Positions 61,682 to 64,000 of a DNA stretch of 64,000 nt are shown here, piece after piece (within the stretch, counting starts at the first letter, position 1; the number at the start of each line of letters is the position of its first letter). The notes under the pieces are model-generated. The model was not told the DNA's origin. It did no database searches and saw only the letters and a program-made list of their open reading frames with translations. The stretch is from Setophaga petechia (taxonomy: Eukaryota > Chordata > Aves > Passeriformes > Parulidae): the NCBI GenBank assembly GCA_024362935.1, contig JANCRA010000019.1:13946501-14010500 (forward strand), given 5' to 3'. A program made the position numbers and the translations under genes.

Positions 61682-63948
61682 CCTAACCAAGCAGCATATT
61701 TGCATCCAAGAACTGTTTTTAAAGTAGGATAATCAAACCTAAAAATGTGCCAAAGGAAAACCAATACAAATCATGCTCCAATTGAGAAAGAACTTTGACA
61801 CCTGTGGGGAATACAGAAAGAAGAAGGTTCTTGATGAAAGTGCTCAAGATGCAACCTTCCCTAGACCTTGAAGTAGCATATTTCATGGACTATAATGCAG
61901 TCCAGATAATTTAGGATTTTGTGACTGCTCCAGAGAGAAACTAGCAGAGAAAATCTGCTTAAGTGGCCATTAATATTTAATAAACTTTATGGCATCTGTC
62001 AAGCAGACGAGTTTCACAGACATCTGCTCCCTGATTTGGCATCCAGTTTGGTTTACCTATATGAGGTGTGGATCAGATACCAATACTATTGGTTCACTCT
62101 TCAGCACTATAAATAACCCTGCGTGCAAGCAATTGCTTAAGCTTTCAGCAGTAACATATGTGACTCTGTAAAGATTTGACCTCTTGTCTATCAGCACAGC
62201 ATCAGCTGTTCCCATATGTTTCAACTCAGCATTCTGAAGATCCGCTGTAAAAGCCAGTAAAAGGGCATTTATATTGAAAGGACTCAGAAGTTCCTTTCCT
62301 GATTGCATTAAGGTAATTAAGGTTTCTGCTTTTGCAGATGATGTAGTTAAGATAGATAACCACAGTTATGTGCACATACAGGTTATTTCTTCATCTAAAC
62401 TGCTGAAGTGGAACCTTATAAACTGGTAAGCAAGAATTGTAATGTACTTACAAAATATAGTGAGAGGATGGTCCTGTGAAAAAAACTTCAAATGTCAGTC
62501 TTCCTGCTTCACAGACCAGTGGAGAACAAAAAGAAAAAAAAAATTTGTTTTTCATTTCAAGTTTCTTAATAGGCATTTCATCAAATGGGATCCTTTTGGC
62601 TCCTTTCTGGCGTGGAAGATATATAAAATTTGTCATGTTTTCTTGGTTTTGGAAGAACTGCAAACAAGTGTCTTTCAGGATGGAAAAGAAGGGAAAGCCA
62701 ATGATTTGTTGGAATATTTGTTAGAGCTGTGGGAAGAGGTGAACAGAATTCATATAAACCACTCCAAGCAATTGAGCTATAAAAACTATGGGCATCTAGA
62801 CCACTTTACTCATCTCAAATCTTGCCCTTATCTTTGGGGATTTTATTTATTTCACTATGGGGAAATGAAAATTATTATTAATTTGATAACATGATTCTCA
62901 TTCAGTCTAAGGGATTTTTTTGTCTTTCTTATGTTGCAAAAAGTTCTTACATATATAAATCATATACAGAATTAAATTGTCATAGAAAATAATAAATCAT
63001 ATTTTTAATCCACCTTAAGAGCACTTGTTGCTACATAATGTCCTGAGCTCATAAAGGCCCCCATTCCCTGTGCAGACGCTCATATAAAAAACATATAAAG
63101 TAAATAATATGTGATGCCAAATTTCAAATGGTAAAAACAGTGTCCCTGTCTTCCTATCTTTCCATTTTATTTATTGTGTTCATTCTAGTATCAAGATTAA
63201 TCTAGATAAAGATAGGAATCTGCCAACTCTGTAAAGAGCCCACTTCAAAGGGAACTGAGTTCTTCCAGCAATGCAATGCAAACAGTAGTAAATGATGAAG
63301 TATGAGAAAAACAAGTTATCCAATGCCCCAAAGTCATGTCATGCAAATGGGCACTTGGAAGAGGCAGCAGGTCTGTGGTTAGTGCTGACTATTGGTCCAG
63401 TGTGGTATCATTTCCAGAATCATTTAAGAAATCATAATATCAATGCAGGTCCTTAGACTATGGCCAGCGAACCTTGAGTGCCTGTGTGGCTGTACATGAA
63501 TTCCTACAGAAGAAAGAGCCTGCAAGATGCTGTGATTTAAGTGAGAACTGATCTCTGAAAGTTTAGCAAATGCCAGACATAATTAGTGATCCTTGTAAGA
63601 CCAATGTAAAGTTGGCAGTTAATGTACAGTAGTTTTTATGTTGAAGTTTTATACAACAGGAAATTTATAGCTAAGAAATGTGAGACCATAGGCCTGAAAT
63701 TCCTGAGTCTTCCCCAGGACATCTTTGCAATTTGTCTTGAAAATTAAACAGCTTATATTTAGAAAGGCCACCTGGCTTTCAATTGCAGGACCTATGTGGA
63801 AGTTTTGATAACTCACAGGTCATCCTATCTTAAGGCAATAATAATGCAGAACAACAAATTCCTTTCATAACTTTATTCCTGTAAAATTCTGATATGCTTA
63901 ATAAATACTAGAAATTCTTATATAAAGTAACTATGCCTGTATGTTTGA

Positions 63949-64000
63949 TTCTTTTCTTTCTTCCTTTCTTTTCTTTTTCTCTTTTCTTTTCTTTTCTCTT
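63949..64000. repeat. Pyrimidine (CTTTT)n-like tract, cut by window end
   Basis: The last 52 bases are nearly pure C/T with CTTTT and CTTT units. The tract continues past the window, so its length is unknown. Confidence 0.93.

Larger units (their letters stand above)
58713..63948. other. Unique noncoding DNA
   Basis: No gene, RNA or transposon is recognised in 5.2 kb. The frame 62442-62894 (150 codons, plus) has another plus frame (62476-62724) and a minus frame (62448-62663) open across it and shows no domain. Its length is about what chance gives once in a window of this size. Confidence 0.55.

Noticed and set aside
62442..62894. 150-codon plus frame
   Set aside because: No domain, competing frames on both strands, and the length is about the longest expected by chance in 64 kb of AT-rich DNA read in six frames.

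Overview
The window looks like a 64 kb piece of bird nuclear genome, probably neognath. It is AT-rich overall (roughly 38-40% GC by eye) and CpG-poor. It carries several fragments of CR1 non-LTR retrotransposons, the dominant avian repeat, plus microsatellites and short GC-richer patches. Turtle or crocodilian DNA also contains CR1, but the low repeat load (about 1.8 kb of recognisable CR1 in 64 kb) favours a bird. I see no bacterial features (operons, ribosome binding sites, CRISPR, rRNA).

I could not identify any host protein-coding exon, tRNA gene, rRNA gene or known structural RNA. Every long reading frame is explained by a repeat, by a low-complexity array, or by chance in a GC-richer patch with several frames open at once. 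The window is best read as intergenic DNA or part of a large intron. Which gene it belongs to cannot be told from sequence alone.

Layout. 1-700: GC-richer patch. 701-3473: AT-rich unique DNA. 3474-3912: CR1, minus strand, with its 3' end. 5410-5668: CR1, plus strand, with its 3' end. 5669-22880: unique DNA with small tandem duplications and hairpins, plus a local CpG-retaining patch at 8270-8515. 22890-23690: GC-rich patch with the longest non-repeat frame. 24540-24900 and 25490-25760: further GC-rich patches. 26360-26440: probable remnant of a tRNA-derived SINE, minus strand. 28090-28440 and 38830-39180: GC-rich patches. 42752-42780: a perfect 12-bp inverted repeat. 45932-46442: third CR1 3' end, minus strand. 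49255-49500: a homeodomain/POU-motif-dense stretch that could be a conserved noncoding element. 54795-55436: a cluster of (CA)n, a very long pure (CCCTT)n array and an A-rich purine tract. 57967-58560: broken CR1 reverse-transcriptase fragment without a 3' end. 58674-58712: (TATTA)n. 63949-64000: pyrimidine (CTTTT)n-type tract running off the window.

No genes can be shown to work together here. The most notable object is the 56-unit uninterrupted (CCCTT)n/(AAGGG)n array, a motif able to form G-quadruplexes and triplexes. I found no evidence of a novel gene system.
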